Positions 36,474 through 46,638 of a DNA stretch of 64,000 nucleotides are shown here, piece after piece. The notes below the pieces were generated by a model. It searched no databases, was not told where the DNA came from, and saw only the letters and a list, made by a program, of their open reading frames with translations. The DNA is taken from NCBI RefSeq assembly GCF_004307015.1, contig NZ_SIJL01000001.1:214334-278333 (forward strand). Direction: 5' to 3'. This stretch comes from Thermus thermamylovorans. GTDB lineage: Bacteria; Deinococcota; Deinococci; Deinococcales; Thermaceae. A program made the position numbers and the translations under genes. The number at the start of each line of letters is the position of its first letter. The stretch's first letter is position 1.

Positions 36474-38900
36474 ATGCTGCCGCAGAACATGCCCGTCTGC
36501 CCCGTGCGGGGCTCGGTCATCTACCCCACGATGGTGATGCCCATCGACGCGGGGAGGCCTATCTCCATCCGGGCCATCGACCAGGCCCTGGCCCGGGAGC
36601 GGGTGCTTCTCATCGTCAGCCAGAAGGACAAGGAGGTGGAGGCCCCTGGGCCCTCCGACCTCTACGGGGTGGGCACCGCTTGCAACATCCTCAAGATGCG
36701 CAAGAACCCGGACGGCTCCGTCCAGGTCCTGGTCCAGGCCTTCGCCCGGGTGCGGGTCAGGGAGTGGCTGGACCTGGGGGACCACCTCGAGGCCCAGGGG
36801 GAGGTGCTGGCCGACGAGCCCGCCGAGCCCACCCTGGTCCAGGCCCTGGTGCGGGAGGTGAAGGACCGCTTCCAGGCCCTCCTCAAGGAGGGGAAGTACC
36901 TGGCCCCCGAGGTGGCCCAGTTCGTCCTCAACCTGGAGGATCCTTCCCAGCTCGCCGACTACATCGCCTTCCACATGGACTTCCGCCTGGAGGACAAGCA
37001 GAAGGTCCTGGAGACCCCGGGGGTGGCCGAGCGCCTGAAGCGGGTCCTGGTGCTGCTGGGGGCGGAGCTGGAGCTCCTCGAGACCCAAAAGCGCATCCAG
37101 CAGCAGGTCAAGGAGGAGATCGACCGCAACCAGCGGGAGTACTTCCTCCGGGAGCAGATGAAGGCCATCCAGCGGGAGCTCCACGGGGAGGAGGGGGCGG
37201 AGGAGGTGGAGGAGTTCCGCAGGAAGGTGGCTGCCCTGGACCTGCCCCCCGTGGTGCGCCAGGAGGTGGAGCGGGAGCTTTCCCGCTTCGCCCGCATGCA
37301 CCCCGACTCCGCCGAGGCCAGCGTGGTGCGCACCTACCTGGACTGGATCGTCCACCTCCCCTGGAACCAGCGCACCGAGGACAACCTGGACCTCGCGCGG
37401 GCCAAGGAGATCCTGGAGCGGGACCACTACGGCCTGGAGAAGGTCAAGGACCGGGTGCTGGAGTTTTTGGCGGTGCGCAAGCTGAAGGCGGAGAGGGCCC
37501 AGCGGGGGGAGATCCCCGGGGAGGAGGTGAACAAGGGCCCCATCCTCCTCTTCGTGGGGCCTCCCGGGGTGGGGAAGACCTCCATCGCCAAGAGCATCGC
37601 CGAGGCCCTGGGCCGCAAGTACGTGCGCGTCTCCTTAGGGGGGGCCCGGGACGAGTCGGACATCCGGGGCCACCGCCGCACCTACATCGGGGCCATGCCG
37701 GGGCGCATCGTCCAGGGCCTCCGGCAGGCGGGCACCAAGAACCCCGTCTTCCTCCTGGACGAGGTGGACAAGCTGGGCATCTCCTACCAGGGGGACCCCG
37801 CGGCGGCCCTTCTGGAGGTCCTGGACCCCGCCCAGAACAAGGAGTTCGTGGACCACTACCTGGGGGTGCCCTTTGACCTCTCCGAGGTGATGTTCATCTG
37901 CACCGCCAACTTCCCCCAGAACATCCCCGCGCCCCTTTGGGACCGGATGGAGGCTATCGAGTTCACCAGCTACACCGAGGTGGAGAAGCTGGAGATCGCC
38001 AAGCGCTACCTCCTCCCCCGGCAGCTGCGGGAGGCGGGCCTCGTGGAGGGCCAGGTGGTGGTGACGGAGGCGGCCCTCATGCGCCTCATCACCCACTACA
38101 CCCGGGAGGCGGGGGTGCGGCAGCTGGAGCGGGAGATCGGCTCCCTCCTGCGCAAGGCGGCGCGGCAGATCCTGGAGGAGGGCAAAAGGCGGGTGCGCAT
38201 CACGGAAAGGGACCTGGAGCGCTACCTGGGCCCGCCCCGCCACCTCCCGGAGACCGAGGCCCGGGAGCCCCAGGTGGGGGTGGCCACGGGGATGTACTAC
38301 ACCCCCGTGGGGGGGGACATCATGTTCGTGGAGGTCTCGGCCATGCCCGGCAAGGGGAACCTCATCCTCACGGGGCAGCTGGGGGATGTGATGAAGGAGT
38401 CGGCGCGGGCGGCCCTTTCCTACGCCAAGCGGAACGCCGAGCGCTTCGGCATCCCCCTTAGGCGCTTTGAGGAATCCGACATCCACATCCACGTGCCCGC
38501 GGGGGCCATCCCCAAGGAGGGGCCTTCCGCCGGGGTGGCCATCGTGAGCGCCCTGGTTTCCGCCCTCACGGGCATCCCCGTGCGCCACGACGTGGCCATG
38601 ACGGGGGAGATCACCCTCACGGGCAGGGTCCTCCCCATCGGCGGGGTGAAGGAGAAGGTCCTGGGGGCCAGGCGGGCGGGGATCCGCGAGGTGATCCTGC
38701 CCAAGCAGAACGAACCCGACCTCGCCGACATCCCCAAGCCCCTGCGCCAGAACATGACCTTCCACCTGGTGGAGGGGCTGGACCGGGTGCTGGACCTGGC
38801 CCTCCTGGGGGGTCTGAAGGCCCTCGAGGCCCGCGCCAAGGAGACCAAGGCCAAGGGCCCTGCCAAGAAGCCCAAGAAGGAGCTGGTGGCCCGCGCCTGA
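36474..38900 (+). CDS. lon: ATP-dependent Lon protease
   Basis: 808 residues with the full LonA layout: N-terminal substrate domain beginning [17 protein letters not shown], a coiled helical middle, the AAA+ module (Walker [17 protein letters not shown], Walker [11 protein letters not shown]) and the C-terminal serine protease domain with the Ser685-Lys728 dyad (KEGPSAGVA and GGVKEK). A Lys-rich tail ends the protein. It degrades misfolded and regulatory proteins in the cytoplasm. It stands alone, with a 200-base upstream gap and a tandem ribosome site. Confidence 0.97.
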   Translation: MLPQNMPVCPVRGSVIYPTMVMPIDAGRPISIRAIDQALARERVLLIVSQKDKEVEAPGPSDLYGVGTACNILKMRKNPDGSVQVLVQAFARVRVREWLDLGDHLEAQGEVLADEPAEPTLVQALVREVKDRFQALLKEGKYLAPEVAQFVLNLEDPSQLADYIAFHMDFRLEDKQKVLETPGVAERLKRVLVLLGAELELLETQKRIQQQVKEEIDRNQREYFLREQMKAIQRELHGEEGAEEVEEFRRKVAALDLPPVVRQEVERELSRFARMHPDSAEASVVRTYLDWIVHLPWNQRTEDNLDLARAKEILERDHYGLEKVKDRVLEFLAVRKLKAERAQRGEIPGEEVNKGPILLFVGPPGVGKTSIAKSIAEALGRKYVRVSLGGARDESDIRGHRRTYIGAMPGRIVQGLRQAGTKNPVFLLDEVDKLGISYQGDPAAALLEVLDPAQNKEFVDHYLGVPFDLSEVMFICTANFPQNIPAPLWDRMEAIEFTSYTEVEKLEIAKRYLLPRQLREAGLVEGQVVVTEAALMRLITHYTREAGVRQLEREIGSLLRKAARQILEEGKRRVRITERDLERYLGPPRHLPETEAREPQVGVATGMYYTPVGGDIMFVEVSAMPGKGNLILTGQLGDVMKESARAALSYAKRNAERFGIPLRRFEESDIHIHVPAGAIPKEGPSAGVAIVSALVSALTGIPVRHDVAMTGEITLTGRVLPIGGVKEKVLGARRAGIREVILPKQNEPDLADIPKPLRQNMTFHLVEGLDRVLDLALLGGLKALEARAKETKAKGPAKKPKKELVARA

Positions 38901-38942
38901 GGGCCCCGCGGCCCAGGCGCCGCCCCACCCCGCCCCCCGCCC

Positions 38943-40037
38943 TCAGCCCAGGGCCTCCTCGTACACCCCCAGGTACTGGCCCGTGATCCGCTCGGGGTGG
39001 AACTCCGCCACCGCGTAGGCCCGGGCCCGCCGCCGCAGCCCGGGGAGGTCCGGGCTTGCCAGAAGCTCCAGGATGGCCTCCGCGTAGCCCTCCAGGTCTC
39101 CGAGCTCCACCAGGCGGCCCACCTCGGGGGTCACCAGCTCCGGCACCCCCCCCACGGCGGTGGCCACCACCGGTACCCCGCTGGCCAGGGCCTCCAGGGC
39201 CGCCTGGCCGAAGGACTCCTCCTCCGAGGCCAGGAGGAAGAGGTCCGCCGCTCCCAGGACCTCCTCCGGCCGGGGGGTAGGGGGGTGGAAGGTGACGAAG
39301 GGCAAGACCCCGAGCTCCTCCGCCACCCTTCTGGCCTCCCCCTCCTCGGGCCCCTTGCCCAGGAGGAGGAGGCGGGCCTCCACCTTGCGCCGCACCTTGG
39401 CGAAGGCCCGCACGATGTCCGGCACCCGCTTGATGGGGCGGAAGTTGGAGGCGTGTAGCAAAAGCCACTCCCCCTCCTCCGCGTAAAGCCCCTTGCGCTC
39501 AGGCCGGGGGCGGAAGCGCTCCGGGTCCACGGCGTTGTGGATGACCGCGGGCCTCACCCCGAAGGCCCGCTCCGCCTCCCTGGCCAGGGCCCGGCTCACC
39601 GCGGTGGTGGCCCGGGCCGCCCGCAGGGCCCTTTTGGTGGGGCCGTGGAAGGCGGGGTCCATGCCCAGAAGGGAAACGTCGGTGCCGTGAAGGGTGTGGA
39701 CCAGGGGGAACCCCTCCCCAAAGGCCAGGTAGGCGGCGGCGGCATGGGGGATGGCGTAGTGGGTGTGGACCAGCTCCAGCCCGAGCCGCGCCGCCTCCCG
39801 CTCCAGGACCCCTGCCAGGGAGAGGGTGTACAGGGGCCCGGGGAAGACGGGGTAGAAGGGCAGGTCCACGGGCACGTACCGGACCGGGCTCCCCGGGGGC
39901 AGGCGGAAAGGCCTTTCCGTGGCGAAGAGGTGGACCCGGTGGCCCATCCGGGCCAGGCGGTCCGCCAGCTCCGTGGCCACGATGCCGCTACCCCCCAGGC
40001 CGGGGTAAGCCACCAGGCCGAGCCTGAGCCCCCTCAC
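38943..40037 (-). CDS. bshA: N-acetyl-alpha-D-glucosaminyl L-malate synthase (bacillithiol)
   Basis: A 364-residue GT4 glycosyltransferase. The N-terminal AYPGLGGSGIVATELADRLARMGHRVHLFA matches BshA, in which that loop binds UDP-GlcNAc; also NAVDPERFRPR and the C-terminal nucleotide motif ESFGQAALEALASGVPVVATAVGGVPE. BshA joins malate to GlcNAc, the first step of bacillithiol synthesis; Thermus makes bacillithiol. The start is GTG 40037, which shares GTGA with the stop of a 29-codon upstream ORF and lacks a strong ribosome site of its own, so translation may depend on coupling. Confidence 0.88.
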   Translation of the reverse strand: MRGLRLGLVAYPGLGGSGIVATELADRLARMGHRVHLFATERPFRLPPGSPVRYVPVDLPFYPVFPGPLYTLSLAGVLEREAARLGLELVHTHYAIPHAAAAYLAFGEGFPLVHTLHGTDVSLLGMDPAFHGPTKRALRAARATTAVSRALAREAERAFGVRPAVIHNAVDPERFRPRPERKGLYAEEGEWLLLHASNFRPIKRVPDIVRAFAKVRRKVEARLLLLGKGPEEGEARRVAEELGVLPFVTFHPPTPRPEEVLGAADLFLLASEEESFGQAALEALASGVPVVATAVGGVPELVTPEVGRLVELGDLEGYAEAILELLASPDLPGLRRRARAYAVAEFHPERITGQYLGVYEEALG

Positions 40038-40123
40038 GCCCGGACCCGCCGGTGGGGCAGGGGAAGGCTTCCCCCCGCGCCCTGCGTGCCAGATGCCTCG
40101 GCCAGCCGCCCGCGCCGGGTCAT
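40034..40123 (-). CDS. Upstream ORF (29 residues) coupled to bshA
   Basis: Starts at ATG 40123 (MTRRGRLAEASG...), seven bases after a TAGACT -10 box, and ends with a TGA inside the GTGA shared with bshA. The -10 spacing says the transcript begins at this ATG, so the small ORF would be the first thing translated. The peptide is Arg/Gly-rich and resembles no family. It could be a leader peptide, or the real bshA start could be further in. Not proven. Confidence 0.45.
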   Translation of the reverse strand: MTRRGRLAEASGTQGAGGSLPLPHRRVRA

Positions 40124-40130
40124 GCCTCCC

Positions 40131-40136
40131 AGTCTA
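40131..40136 (-). promoter_or_regulatory. -10 box for the bshA transcript
   Basis: TAGACT on the minus strand, seven bases upstream of the small ORF's ATG (40123). No good -35 was found 17 bases further up. Confidence 0.5.
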
Positions 40137-40151
40137 GCCCAGCCCCGCCCC

Positions 40152-40640
40152 CTAGGGCCGCCAGCCCGAGGGGCTTGCGGGGTAGGGCGGCCCCTGTCCC
40201 CGGCGCACCTCCAGGCGGAAAAGCCGGGAGAGGGTGAGGCTGCCCCCCGTTCCCTGGGCCTGCAGGAGGGCCTGGTCCAGCATCTGCGATAGCTCCAGGA
40301 GGAGGCGGTCCTGGCGGTTCTTGGGCACGGGGAGGGCCCCAAAGGTGAAGCAGGCGGGGTTCACCGCCGGGCAGTGGGGCTCGAGGCGCAGCCTCCCCCC
40401 CAGGAAGTAAAGCCGCCAGGCCCCCAGGTCCACCCGGTACCCGGCCCGCAGATGGTCCCGGTACTGCTCCGAAAGCTTCTGCCAGAGCTCCTGGGCCTCC
40501 CTGCCCGCGGGGGCCAGGGTGTAGCGCCACTCCCGGGCCCCGGCCTGGGTCAGGGTCTGGCTGCGGGTGAGCCGCCAGTCCTGGGCCAGGGCCAGGCCCG
40601 CCAGCAGGGGGCCCAGAAGGAAGGGCCAAAGCCGCCTCAT
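40152..40640 (-). CDS. Secreted protein of unknown function
   Basis: 162 residues; N-terminal signal peptide (MRRLWPFLLGPLLAGLALA, then QDWRL). The mature part, with two separated Cys in EPHCPAVNPACFTFG that might form a disulfide, resembles nothing I know. A TAGAAT box lies ten bases before ATG 40640; an upstream in-frame ATG (40652) falls inside that box and is rejected. It precedes the bshA uORF on the same strand by 28 bases. Confidence 0.65.
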   Translation of the reverse strand: MRRLWPFLLGPLLAGLALAQDWRLTRSQTLTQAGAREWRYTLAPAGREAQELWQKLSEQYRDHLRAGYRVDLGAWRLYFLGGRLRLEPHCPAVNPACFTFGALPVPKNRQDRLLLELSQMLDQALLQAQGTGGSLTLSRLFRLEVRRGQGPPYPASPSGWRP

Positions 40641-40692
40641 GGCCGGCCTCATTCTACCTTCCCGGGATCTCCTTTTACCCGCTCCTCGCCCG

Positions 40693-40698
40693 TATACT
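40693..40698 (+). promoter_or_regulatory. -10 box of the polysaccharide locus
   Basis: TATACT 24 bases before the ugd ATG, with a GGGAGGGG ribosome site between. A conventional leadered start, unlike most others here. The -35 is not clear. Confidence 0.5.
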
Positions 40699-40722
40699 GC
40701 TAAGGTGGTGCTGGGAGGGGCT

Positions 40723-42120
40723 ATGAAAAAGGTAGCGGTGGTCGGCGCTGGCTACGTGGGCCTCACCACGGGGGCGGCCCTGGCCTACCTGGGGCACCGG
40801 GTGGTGGTTCTGGACGTGGACGAGGCCCGGGTGGAGGGCCTGAGGCAGGGGGTGCTCCCCTTCTTCGAGCCCCACCTGCGGGAGGTCCTGGCCCTGGCCC
40901 AGGGGCGGATCCGCTTCACCGCCCGCTACGAGGAGGCCATCCCCCAGGCGGAGGTGGTCTTCCTGGCGGTGGGCACACCCCCAGGGCCCAAGGGCGGCCC
41001 GGACCTCTCCCAGGTGCAGGCCGCCGCGGAGGCGATCGGGCGGCACCTGGGGGAGGGCTTCACCGTGGTGGTGAACAAGTCCACGGTCCCGGTGGGGAGC
41101 GGGAACTTCGTGGAAGCCCTGGTGCGGCGGGCCTACGCCCAGGCCCATGGAGGGGAGCTGGACGGCCGCCTGGCGGTGGCCTCCAACCCCGAGTTCCTGC
41201 GGGAAGGCCAGGCGCTCTACGACAGCTTCTACCCGGACCGCATCGTGGTGGGGGCGGAGGACCCCAGGGCGGTGGCCGCTTTACGGGAGCTCTATGAACC
41301 CGTCCTGGAGCAGAGCTTCCCCCCGCCCCCTTTCCTCCCCCGGCCGGAGCGGATGGGGGCGGTGCCCTTTCTCACCACGGACCTGGCTTCGGCGGAGCTC
41401 ATCAAGTACGCGGCCAACGCTTTCCTGGCCCTGAAGATCAGCTTCATCAACGAGCTGGCCGCCCTGGCGGAACGGGTGGGGGCGGACATCCGCGAGGTGG
41501 CCCGGGGGATCGGCCTGGATAGCCGCATCGGCCCCCGCTTCCTGCAGGCGGGCTTGGGCTGGGGGGGAAGCTGCTTCCCCAAGGACACCCTGGCCCTCCT
41601 GGCCATGGGGGAGGAGGCGGGGGTCCCTTTGCCCATCGTGGAGGCGGCCCGGCGGGTGAACTTCGCCCAGCGGCAGCGGGTGGTGGGCAAACTCCAGGAG
41701 GCCCTGGGCACCCTGCGGGGCAGGACCATTGCCCTTTTGGGCCTGGCCTTCAAGCCCCACACCGATGACCTGCGGGAATCCCCGGCCCTGGAGCTGGCGG
41801 CCCTCCTTCTGGAGCGGGGGGCTTTTGTGCGGGCCCACGACCCCGTGGCCCTGCCCCGGGCCCGGAGGGAGGTTGCCCTTCCCCTGGAGTACGCCGAGAC
41901 CCCCGAGGCCCTCCTCCGGGGGGCGGACGCGGCGGTCCTGGCCACGGACTGGCCGGAGTACCGCACCTGGCCCTGGGGGTCCCTTAGGGCCCTTTTCCGC
42001 ACCCCCCTGGTGGTGGACGCCCGCAACCACCTGGACGGGGAGGAGCTCCTCAGGCTCGGGTACCGTTACCTGGGTGTGGGCGTACCGCAAAGGGGTAGCC
42101 TGGTGAGGGAGGTGTCTTAG
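40723..42120 (+). CDS. ugd: UDP-glucose 6-dehydrogenase
   Basis: Oxidises UDP-glucose to UDP-glucuronate with two NAD. 465 residues. NAD loop [54 protein letters not shown], the catalytic Lys in [20 protein letters not shown], and the catalytic Cys in [11 protein letters not shown] are all present. It opens the polysaccharide locus; its stop overlaps the GTG of uxs by one base (TAGTG), so the two act in sequence to make UDP-xylose. Confidence 0.95.
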   Translation: MKKVAVVGAGYVGLTTGAALAYLGHRVVVLDVDEARVEGLRQGVLPFFEPHLREVLALAQGRIRFTARYEEAIPQAEVVFLAVGTPPGPKGGPDLSQVQAAAEAIGRHLGEGFTVVVNKSTVPVGSGNFVEALVRRAYAQAHGGELDGRLAVASNPEFLREGQALYDSFYPDRIVVGAEDPRAVAALRELYEPVLEQSFPPPPFLPRPERMGAVPFLTTDLASAELIKYAANAFLALKISFINELAALAERVGADIREVARGIGLDSRIGPRFLQAGLGWGGSCFPKDTLALLAMGEEAGVPLPIVEAARRVNFAQRQRVVGKLQEALGTLRGRTIALLGLAFKPHTDDLRESPALELAALLLERGAFVRAHDPVALPRARREVALPLEYAETPEALLRGADAAVLATDWPEYRTWPWGSLRALFRTPLVVDARNHLDGEELLRLGYRYLGVGVPQRGSLVREVS

Positions 42121-43061
42121 TGCGGGTTCTCCTTACCGGAGTCGCCGGCTTTTTGGGCAGCCACCTGGCGGAAAGGCTCTTGCGCGAAGGGCACGAGGTG
42201 GTGGGGGTGGACAACCTTTCCACCGGGCAGACCCGGAACCTGAAGCGCCTGGGGCGCCACCCCCACTTCACCTTCCTCAGAGCCGATGTCAGTAAACCCC
42301 TGGAGGTGGCAGGCCCCCTGGACTGGGTGCTCCACTTCGCCTCCCCCGCCTCCCCGCCCCGCTACCTGAGGCTCCCCATAGAAACCCTCCTGGTCAACGC
42401 CGAAGGCACCCGGCACCTCCTGGACCTGAGCCTGAGGAAGGGAGCCCGCTTCTTCCTGGCCTCCACCAGCGAGGTCTACGGGGACCCCCTGGTTCACCCC
42501 CAGCCGGAGAGCTACTGGGGGAACGTGAACCCCGTGGGCCCCCGGAGCATCTACGACGAGGGCAAGCGCTACGCCGAGGCCCTGACCCTGGCCTACCACC
42601 GGGCCCATGGTCTTTCCGTGCGCATCGTGCGCATTTTCAACACCTACGGCCCTTTCATGGACCCCGAGGATGGGCGGGTGGTCTCCAGCTTCATCGTCCA
42701 GGCCCTGAGGGGGGAGCCCCTCACGGTCTATGGGGACGGGAGCCAGACCCGTTCCTTCTGCTACGTGGACGACCTCATCGAGGGCCTCCGCCGCCTGATG
42801 GAGGTGGACTACCCCTACCCCGTGAACCTGGGGAACCCGGAGGAATACCGGGTGCTGGACCTGGCTCTGTTGGTGAAGGAGCTCACAGGGAGCCCTTCCC
42901 CTATCGTCTTCCGCCCCTTGCCGGAGGACGACCCCCGCCAGCGGCGGCCGGACATCTCCCTGGCCCGCGAGCTTTTGGGCTGGGAGCCCAAGGTAGCGGT
43001 GCGGGAGGGATTGCGGAGGACCCTAGACCACTTTAGGGAAGTGCTTGATGGGGCTTCGTAG
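42120..43061 (+). CDS. uxs: UDP-glucuronate decarboxylase (UDP-xylose synthase)
   Basis: 313-residue extended SDR. NAD motif [16 protein letters not shown]; catalytic SxxxYxxxK as [14 protein letters not shown] and [12 protein letters not shown]. The wording [19 protein letters not shown] is nearly the fixed signature of UDP-glucuronate decarboxylases and separates them from RmlB dehydratases. GTG start at 42120 inside the ugd stop. It would turn the product of Ugd into UDP-xylose for the surface polymer. Confidence 0.9.
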   Translation: MRVLLTGVAGFLGSHLAERLLREGHEVVGVDNLSTGQTRNLKRLGRHPHFTFLRADVSKPLEVAGPLDWVLHFASPASPPRYLRLPIETLLVNAEGTRHLLDLSLRKGARFFLASTSEVYGDPLVHPQPESYWGNVNPVGPRSIYDEGKRYAEALTLAYHRAHGLSVRIVRIFNTYGPFMDPEDGRVVSSFIVQALRGEPLTVYGDGSQTRSFCYVDDLIEGLRRLMEVDYPYPVNLGNPEEYRVLDLALLVKELTGSPSPIVFRPLPEDDPRQRRPDISLARELLGWEPKVAVREGLRRTLDHFREVLDGAS

Positions 43062-44469
43062 GCAGATCCTTCTTGGCGGAACCGCCCTTGCCTTGCGGCA
43101 GGGCATAGGAATGCTCCTGAGCCTAGCCAACCTCTTTTTTGTTATCCGAATAATCGGTCCCGATGCCTACGGAATCTTCGCCATAGCTGCGGCTATATCT
43201 ATTTTTGCTATACAAGTCTTGAGCCTGGGTATTGGAGTGTACCTCATACGCCATCCTCAGCTCACCCGGGATCGCCTGGACCAGGCCTTTGCCTATCTGG
43301 TTTTGGCTGGGGGTGCGAGTCTGCTCCTGGCTCCCGTCTTTTCCCACGGGGTTCTGCATCTGGCAAGCATTTCTTTGCAAGCCTTCTGGCCCATAACCGC
43401 CTTATTTGCCCTCATACCTATCCAGCTTCTGGCCTTGGTTCCCTTAAGCCAGTTAGAGCGTAGGCTGGACTATCCCGTGGTGGCGAGGGTGGAGCTCCTC
43501 GGGCAGGTTGTAGCCCTTTCCTTAGCCATCCCCTTAGCCCTTGCGGGCAAAGGCGTTTGGGCACCTGTGGTGGGGGTATGGGGACAGCAGACCCTTCTAC
43601 TGGTGGGGTACTGGCTTCGCTTTCCATATCGCCCGCGTTGGACATGGCGCGGGTCTTTGCTCAAAGAAATGGTGGCCTACGGTCTAGGCTATTCCGCTTC
43701 CGCGTGGGCCTGGCAGGTGCGCTTGCCCCTGGTGCTTACCCTGGTGGGTCGCTACGTGGGTACAGACGCAGCGGGGCTGGTGGCGATGGCCGTGCGCATT
43801 GTAGAACCCCTGGCCTTTCTCAACGGGATTGGCTGGAGGATTTCGATACCTTTGTTAGGACGCCTCCAAGGGGATCGCCGTAGCCTGCTTAGGGGGGTGG
43901 AAGAGGGCGCTTTGGTCCAGACCCTAGCTGTGGGTTCAGTCTTTCTTGTTTTTACCCTGGTTTCGCCCCTTGTTTTGCCCTGGCTTTTGGGGCCTGCGGG
44001 AGATTTGGTTTTGAAAGTATTACCTTATGTCGCATTGGGTTACCTCTTCAATGCGACTTTTTCCTTGCATTCCTCTGCGCTTTATGTCCTGAGGTACAAC
44101 CTCGATGTGTTCCTCTTCCATCTGGCGCACATGGGGTTGCTGGGGATTACGCTGGCTTGGGGATTGCCCTCCTTCGGCCTTTTGGGCTACGGTCTGGCCG
44201 AAGTGCTTGCCCTCCTGAGCTATGCCCTCATCCACCTTTTCCTCCTCCGCCGCGTCGGTCCTTTGTCCCTTTGGGAACCGCTGGGCTGGGCTATCTTTTT
44301 GGGCCTGGCCCTTTTTGCCCCGCACGCGGGCTTGTGGGCTCTCGGCCCTCTTGGAGTCTGGCTGGCTTTGCCCTGGTCTAGGTCTGCTTGGGGGTTGATC
44401 CGCAGGCATTGGTTGGTCTGGAAGGGAGGTTATGGTGAGAGAGGGGCCGTTGGTCAGCATCGTGATTAA
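43048..44469 (+). CDS. wzx: Polysaccharide flippase (Wzx-like, PST/MATE superfamily)
   Basis: 473 residues with about 12-14 membrane segments and the opening [45 protein letters not shown], typical of Wzx/PST flippases that move undecaprenyl-linked repeat units across the inner membrane. Start ATG 43048 lies in the end of uxs. Base composition drops sharply here: many A/T third positions (for example ATA and TTA codons rare elsewhere in the window), suggesting relatively recent acquisition. It overlaps the next glycosyltransferase by 38 bases. Confidence 0.88.
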   Translation: MGLRRQILLGGTALALRQGIGMLLSLANLFFVIRIIGPDAYGIFAIAAAISIFAIQVLSLGIGVYLIRHPQLTRDRLDQAFAYLVLAGGASLLLAPVFSHGVLHLASISLQAFWPITALFALIPIQLLALVPLSQLERRLDYPVVARVELLGQVVALSLAIPLALAGKGVWAPVVGVWGQQTLLLVGYWLRFPYRPRWTWRGSLLKEMVAYGLGYSASAWAWQVRLPLVLTLVGRYVGTDAAGLVAMAVRIVEPLAFLNGIGWRISIPLLGRLQGDRRSLLRGVEEGALVQTLAVGSVFLVFTLVSPLVLPWLLGPAGDLVLKVLPYVALGYLFNATFSLHSSALYVLRYNLDVFLFHLAHMGLLGITLAWGLPSFGLLGYGLAEVLALLSYALIHLFLLRRVGPLSLWEPLGWAIFLGLALFAPHAGLWALGPLGVWLALPWSRSAWGLIRRHWLVWKGGYGERGAVGQHRD

Positions 44470-45412
44470 TAACTACAACTATGGGCAGTACTTGCGGGAT
44501 GCGATAGAAAGCGCCTTAAATCAAAGTTATACTAATTTGGAGGTTGTGGTGGTGGACGACGGGTCCACCGACAACTCCCGAGATGTGATAGAGGAGTATG
44601 CTTTTTCGGGAAAAATCGTGCCAGTTTACAAGGAAAACGGGGGGCAAGCCTCCGCTTTCAATGCGGGTTTCCGAGCCTCCAAGGGTCAAGTAGTCCTTTT
44701 TTTGGATGCGGATGATGTGCTCTTGCCCCAAGCTGTAGCCCAGGTGATGGCTGCCTGGCGTCCGGGGATCACCACGGTCCAGGGGAGGGTGGAGGTGGTC
44801 GATGCCATCCTGAAACCCTTGGGTTACTCCTACCCCGAAAAAGAGGTTCCCCTCCCCTCAGGCTCGGTTAGGGAATATTTGCTGCGTTGGAGGATGTACC
44901 CTAGCCCTCCTACCAGCGGCAACGCCTTTTCCCGGGAGTTTTTGTCCGCGGTGTTGCCCATGCCCGAGGAGTGTTGGAGGATCAGCGCGGACAGTTACTT
45001 GCTGACCCTTGCGGGTCTTCGCGGGCCTATCGTTTCCGTGGAGGAGCCGTTTGCCCTTTACAGGGTGCATGGGAAGAACGCCTGGGCTACCCTCAACGTG
45101 GTTAGGGAATGGTTGGAAAAGGAGATCCGGATTGGGGAATGCCAAAAGGGCATAATCTTAAGAGAAGCGGCCAAAAGGGGATGGACTCCCCGATACCCCT
45201 TTGGACACGCTCATGGCTACAAAATAGAGGCCTTGGCCAAAGCCTTAGGCTCGGATCTGGTCCGGACTGGCTACGCTAAGTTAGGCCTTGATGGCCTCGC
45301 GGCTTCCCTTACCTGGCCGTACCTGCCCCTAAGGAAGCGCTTTCGGCAGGCTGTCTTCTTCCTTTTGGTCCTCTTCCTTCCCCCCGGTCTTCGCACGCGC
45401 TGGTTGATTTGA
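44432..45412 (+). CDS. Glycosyltransferase family 2
   Basis: 326 residues. GT-A fold with the nucleotide motif VVVDDGSTDNSRDVIEE and the metal motif LFLDADDVLLP; the N-terminus [21 protein letters not shown] is standard. Probably adds one sugar to the repeat unit on the cytoplasmic side. A hydrophobic C-terminal segment (AVFFLLVLFLPPG) may anchor it to the membrane. A/T-rich like the flippase. Confidence 0.87.
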   Translation: MVREGPLVSIVINNYNYGQYLRDAIESALNQSYTNLEVVVVDDGSTDNSRDVIEEYAFSGKIVPVYKENGGQASAFNAGFRASKGQVVLFLDADDVLLPQAVAQVMAAWRPGITTVQGRVEVVDAILKPLGYSYPEKEVPLPSGSVREYLLRWRMYPSPPTSGNAFSREFLSAVLPMPEECWRISADSYLLTLAGLRGPIVSVEEPFALYRVHGKNAWATLNVVREWLEKEIRIGECQKGIILREAAKRGWTPRYPFGHAHGYKIEALAKALGSDLVRTGYAKLGLDGLAASLTWPYLPLRKRFRQAVFFLLVLFLPPGLRTRWLI

Positions 45413-45477
45413 GGCCTGGATGTGGTGGGAAGGCCCCCTTGGCTTAAGCGCCTAGGGCGGTGGATCGGGGGTGGAAC

Positions 45478-46599
45478 GTGAGGGTAGGGCTTTTTTTGCC
45501 CTCACTGGCAGCCGGTGGGGCTGAGCGGATAACCCTTACTCTCGCAGAAGGCCTGAGCCGCAGGGGTTACCAGGTGGACCTCGTCCTGGCTCGCGCCGAC
45601 GGCCCCCTTCTAGCCCAGATACCTTCTCCGCTTAGGTTGGTGGATTTCAAAAGTGGGCGCGTGGCCCAATCCCTGCTCCCGCTGGTCCGGTACTTAAAGA
45701 GAGAGCGTCCCGTTGTTCTTCTATCCTCCTTGAATCACGCCAACGTGGTGGCCATCTGGGCCCGGCGCATGGCCCGGGTGCCCACCCGTTTGGTGGTGGC
45801 GGAGCACATCGGCGTCCTTCCCAGCGCCGCGTGGTCCCAAACGCTTCGGGGCAAGCTGATGCCCTTTTGGATCCGGAACACCTATCCTTGGGCGGACGCG
45901 GTGGTGGCGGTTTCCCGAGGGGTGGCGGAGGAACTGGTTCGTGACCTGGGAGTCCCACGGGAAAAGGTGCGCACCATTTACAACCCCGTGGTGACGGAGG
46001 AACTTTACCAGAAGGCCGAGGAACCTTTGGAACACCCCTGGTTCAGACCGGGAGAGGAGCCCGTGGTGTTAGGGGTGGGGCGGCTTGTTCCTCAAAAGGA
46101 CTTCTCCCTCCTAATCCGGGCTTTTGCCAAGGTTCGCCAGCGGGTGCCGAGCCGCCTCCTCATCTTAGGTGAGGGTCCCGAGCGGCCTGCGCTAGAGGCT
46201 TTGGTAAGGGGCTTAGGACTGGAGGCCTATGTGGAGATGCCGGGATTCATGGCCAACCCTTACCCCTACATGCGGCGGGCTTCGGTGCTGGCCTTGTCCT
46301 CCGCTTCGGAGGCTCTGCCTACGGTCCTCATTGAGGCCTTGGCTCTAGGGACAAAGGTGGTGGCTACGGATTGCCCTTACGGGCCCGCAGAGGTGCTGGA
46401 GGGAGGGAGATGGGGTCGCTTGGTCCCCGTAGGGGACGAGGAGGCCTTGGCTAAAGCATTGATGGAGGCCCTTCTTCAGCCCGATTCGGAAACTGAAAAA
46501 CAGGCCCGGGCAAGGCGGGCTCGAGAACGCTTTGGCTTGGAGGAGGCGTTGCGTGCGTACGAGGAAGTGCTGGGCTTGAGGGATAACCGCGCGAGATGA
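45478..46599 (+). CDS. Glycosyltransferase family 4 (first of three)
   Basis: 373 residues, GT-B fold. N-terminal LFLPSLAAGGAERITLTLAEGL contains the GGAER loop of GT4 enzymes acting on UDP-GalNAc/GlcNAc acceptors (PglA/PglJ-like); C-terminal E-x7-E site in SSASEALPTVLIEALALGTKVVATDCPYGPAE. Start is uncertain: GTG 45478 follows a GGGGGTGG site, an in-frame GTG at 45460 does not. A 65-base gap separates it from the GT2 gene. Confidence 0.85.
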   Translation: MRVGLFLPSLAAGGAERITLTLAEGLSRRGYQVDLVLARADGPLLAQIPSPLRLVDFKSGRVAQSLLPLVRYLKRERPVVLLSSLNHANVVAIWARRMARVPTRLVVAEHIGVLPSAAWSQTLRGKLMPFWIRNTYPWADAVVAVSRGVAEELVRDLGVPREKVRTIYNPVVTEELYQKAEEPLEHPWFRPGEEPVVLGVGRLVPQKDFSLLIRAFAKVRQRVPSRLLILGEGPERPALEALVRGLGLEAYVEMPGFMANPYPYMRRASVLALSSASEALPTVLIEALALGTKVVATDCPYGPAEVLEGGRWGRLVPVGDEEALAKALMEALLQPDSETEKQARARRARERFGLEEALRAYEEVLGLRDNRAR

Positions 46600-46638
46600 T
46601 CTTTTTGCGGGTTGCCCCATTGGAAAACGAGAGGGGGG

